The translations under genes and the position numbers were made by a program. Below, in pieces: positions 62,636 through 64,000 of a DNA stretch of 64,000 nt (positions are counted from its first letter, which is position 1; each line of letters opens with the position of its first letter). Below the pieces are notes generated by a model that was not told the origin of the DNA, did not search any database, and worked only from the letters and a program-made list of their open reading frames with translations. Source of the stretch: JACKDW01 sp964621785 (GTDB lineage Bacteria; Myxococcota_A; Polyangia; Nannocystales; Nannocystaceae); NCBI GenBank assembly GCA_964621785.1, contig CAZUPD010000017.1:1-64000 (forward strand). Direction: 5' to 3'.

Positions 62636-63250
62636 ATGCCACTTCCTCGATTCCACAAGCTCGATTCGGAGCGCAAGCAAGCCATCCTCGGGGCTGCCGA
62701 AGCGGAGTTCACCGCCAATGGATTTTCCGGAGCTTCGTACAACGCCATCATCAAGGCCGCCGGGTTGTCGAAGGGGGCGATGTACTACTACTTCGCCGAT
62801 AAGGCCGACCTGTGCCGAACGGTGATCGAGCGGGCCTTTGACCAGCTGGCTCAGTCTGTGGGCGGGCTCGGAGCATTTACCGATGCGCAGGGTTTTTGGC
62901 GCGAGGTCGAGGCGATGTTCTTTCGCGCCATGGAAGTTGTGATGGCGGAGCCGACCGTCGGTGAGCTGGGCCGTCTGATCTACGACGAAGGAAGTCATCA
63001 CGACATGATCGGTGAGCTCGTGCAACGTAGCGAGGCGTTTTGCCGGGAGACACTCTCCCGCGGGCAGGAGGTCGGGGCTGTCCGTAACGACATGCCGTTG
63101 GCCCTGCTGGCCGCTGCTGTCACCGGATTGCTCGTCTACACCGATCGTTGGTACGCCCGTTATCTCGAGTCGCTCCCCCCGGCCGAAATCGAAACGATAT
63201 CCCTCAAAACCCTTGAAATGGTGGAGCTGATCGCTCGGCCCCAGAATTGA
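62636..63250 (+). CDS. TetR-family transcriptional regulator
   Basis: 204 residues. The N-terminal helix-turn-helix (about 12-58) includes ILGAAEAEFTANGFSGASYNAIIKAAGLSKGAMYYYFADK, the TetR signature. The C-terminal ligand-binding part has the repeated helices of the family. The 43-bp palindrome just upstream is probably its operator. The Coq4-like gene follows 39 bp after its stop codon, so it is a likely target. Confidence 0.93.
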   Translation: MPLPRFHKLDSERKQAILGAAEAEFTANGFSGASYNAIIKAAGLSKGAMYYYFADKADLCRTVIERAFDQLAQSVGGLGAFTDAQGFWREVEAMFFRAMEVVMAEPTVGELGRLIYDEGSHHDMIGELVQRSEAFCRETLSRGQEVGAVRNDMPLALLAAAVTGLLVYTDRWYARYLESLPPAEIETISLKTLEMVELIARPQN

Positions 63251-63289
63251 CACGCACAGCTGGTTGCGTTGTGGCAGAGGAGTGAAAAC

Positions 63290-63811
63290 ATGCAAGTACA
63301 ACAAATGGCACACGAGAAGACCCGCCCGGCCCCTTCAATTCATCCGCGTCGGAACCTCGATTACATGCAGCAGGATTGCGAGATGACGCTCGAAGAGGCT
63401 CTCGCCGAGTACTACACGCAGATCGACAATCTGATTACCGAGGACAATGCCGCGCCGGAAGTCGCCCAGATGTTCCACTACCACGATATTGTCCATGTGG
63501 TGTTTGGTTGTGACACCTCGCTCGGTGGCGAGACTCTTGCTGATACATGGGCGATGGCCGGGACAACCGTCACCCTGCGCGAGTATATGAAGTACTTGCA
63601 GCTCGAAGAGGTCAAGGAAATGCTGGCCGCGTTTACCAAGTGGGAGGCATTTACGCTGATGCTCAGGTCGATGCCACTGATGCCACGAGCGTGGTGGCGC
63701 ACCCGCAAGATGACGAAGAAGTGGCCCTATCGCGAGAATCAACAGTACGCCAAGGTCCCGCTTCGCCAGTTGCGCGAGGAGTTCAACATCAAGGTGATTA
63801 GTCTCGATTAG
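63290..63811 (+). CDS. Coq4-like protein with HDxxHx11E metal motif
   Basis: 173 residues from the ATG at 63290 (GAGGAG in front); an earlier TTG would include the RBS. The block H65-D66-I-V-H69 with Glu81 eleven residues later matches the zinc-binding HDxxHx11E motif of ubiquinone-biosynthesis Coq4 proteins. The rest of the length, with hydrophobic helices (LMLRSMPLMP), agrees. In eukaryotes Coq4 takes part in ubiquinone ring modification; bacterial relatives have other or unknown roles. No membrane signal. It is probably TetR-regulated. Confidence 0.7.
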   Translation: MQVQQMAHEKTRPAPSIHPRRNLDYMQQDCEMTLEEALAEYYTQIDNLITEDNAAPEVAQMFHYHDIVHVVFGCDTSLGGETLADTWAMAGTTVTLREYMKYLQLEEVKEMLAAFTKWEAFTLMLRSMPLMPRAWWRTRKMTKKWPYRENQQYAKVPLRQLREEFNIKVISLD

Positions 63812-63851
63812 AAGTCGCCGGCTACCTCGCTGTTTCGCGTATAAGTAGACG

Positions 63852-64000
63852 ATGGCAGCGAAGGAACGCGACAGACGGGCGAAGGTATCCCAGCAAACAC
63901 TCGAAATCCTCGAGCGGGGGTTCTACGCGGCGCCGGATGGCACGGTCCACACGGTCTCCGCCGATCAGCGGCGGGCGGTCGACGGCTCCCAGCACTATCG
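63852..64000 (+). CDS. TIGR02452-type (PARG-like) protein, start only
   Basis: 50 residues are visible before the window ends; the reading frame remains open. The opening KVSQQTLEILERGFYAAPDGTVH strongly recalls the N-terminus of TIGR02452 (microbial poly(ADP-ribose) glycohydrolase-like/DUF2263) proteins, which begin with AQETLEILERGFY-type sequences. The macrodomain lies beyond the window. Shine-Dalgarno is weak. It follows the Coq4-like gene by 40 bp. Confidence 0.6.
   Translation, partial: MAAKERDRRAKVSQQTLEILERGFYAAPDGTVHTVSADQRRAVDGSQHY

Larger units (their letters stand above)
574..63300. repeat. Dispersed interrupted palindrome TGYA-N2-TRCA, 44 copies counted
   Basis: Starts: 574, 1508, 2508, 4123, 5060, 6917, 7270, 8601, 10657, 10802, 10834, 11563, 15054, 18919, 19596, 22494, 25394, 25545, 26417, 27713, 28502, 32853, 33375, 33902, 36874, 37348, 37853, 38745, 40879, 43021, 43567, 44152, 45202, 45280, 49790, 53215, 54148, 54721, 58770, 60509, 60884, 61303, 61564, 63291. 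Each is 10 bp. The central two bases vary freely; the outer TGYA and TRCA do not. About 12 lie outside genes. Copies inside genes fall in different codon phases, so they do not encode one peptide. No flanking consensus was seen. Confidence 0.75.

Overview
The window reads as chromosomal DNA of a Gram-negative myxobacterium (phylum Myxococcota, probably the Nannocystis/Enhygromyxa side). The pointers are high GC content with dense minus-strand coding, a protein at 22589-24973 ending in a MYXO-CTERM tail (Cys-rich patch, one membrane helix, Arg cluster), a very large lipoprotein complement (about twelve lipoboxes in 64 kb) whose members carry Asp/Thr/Ser/Glu-rich linkers after the lipid-anchored Cys, a Ser/Thr kinase fused to an AAA ATPase, an FHA membrane protein, and sigma-54 activators. 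No rRNA, tRNA, CRISPR array, prophage or transposase was seen. The assignment rests on protein features only.

Layout. 1-5055: a truncated lipoprotein, a 0.5-kb spacer with stacked hairpins, then an SPFH/flotillin-like gene with a good -24/-12 promoter and upstream dyads, the sigma-54 activator (GAF-AAA-Fis) that probably drives it, and a small lipoprotein. 5138-10812: a repeat-rich lipoprotein, a three-gene cassette (phosphoesterase, lipoprotein, small helical protein) and a LysM/MepA-type murein endopeptidase. 10930-12128: PspA with a YbjN/CesT-like partner. 12358-15384: DUF819 membrane protein, HAD hydrolase and a QTMAN/DUF3524 glycosyltransferase. 15372-19415: a four-gene minus-strand envelope cluster. 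19646-25996: glycerophosphodiester phosphodiesterase, PAS histidine kinase, FG-GAP/MYXO-CTERM surface protein, DUF4442 thioesterase-like protein. 26036-33795: giant PknK-like kinase, FHA membrane protein, GlpD, lipoprotein. 33939-36994: PrsW-like protease, then a GbsR/MarR regulator with two matching operators framing a small membrane protein and a DCC oxidoreductase. 37068-40609: Ycf46-like AAA protein and an overlapping trio (unknown, SmpB, ComF). 40948-47557: hotdog protein, Lys-Ala-repeat TonB-like protein, PhoD, sulfotransferase-like protein, small lipoprotein, amidase. 48297-55488: GAF histidine kinase, two methyltransferases around an HNH endonuclease, a lipoprotein lytic transglycosylase. 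55786-64000: fatty-acid beta-oxidation pair (HAD-ECH fusion plus thiolase), Cys-repeat lipoprotein, VOC protein, lipoprotein, TetR regulator with a 43-bp near-palindrome and a Coq4-like protein, and the start of a TIGR02452/PARG-like gene.

How it fits together. Much of the window concerns the envelope: lipoproteins, peptidoglycan cleavage (MepA-type, lytic transglycosylase), membrane-stress proteins (PspA, SPFH protein) and signal transduction. A smaller part is lipid metabolism (GDPD, GlpD, HAD-ECH, thiolase, DUF4442).

The strongest signal not explained by genes is a degenerate interrupted palindrome, TGYA-N2-TRCA. I counted 44 copies by eye, spread through genes and spacers, where base composition alone predicts only two or three. 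It behaves like a genome-wide iterated palindrome.
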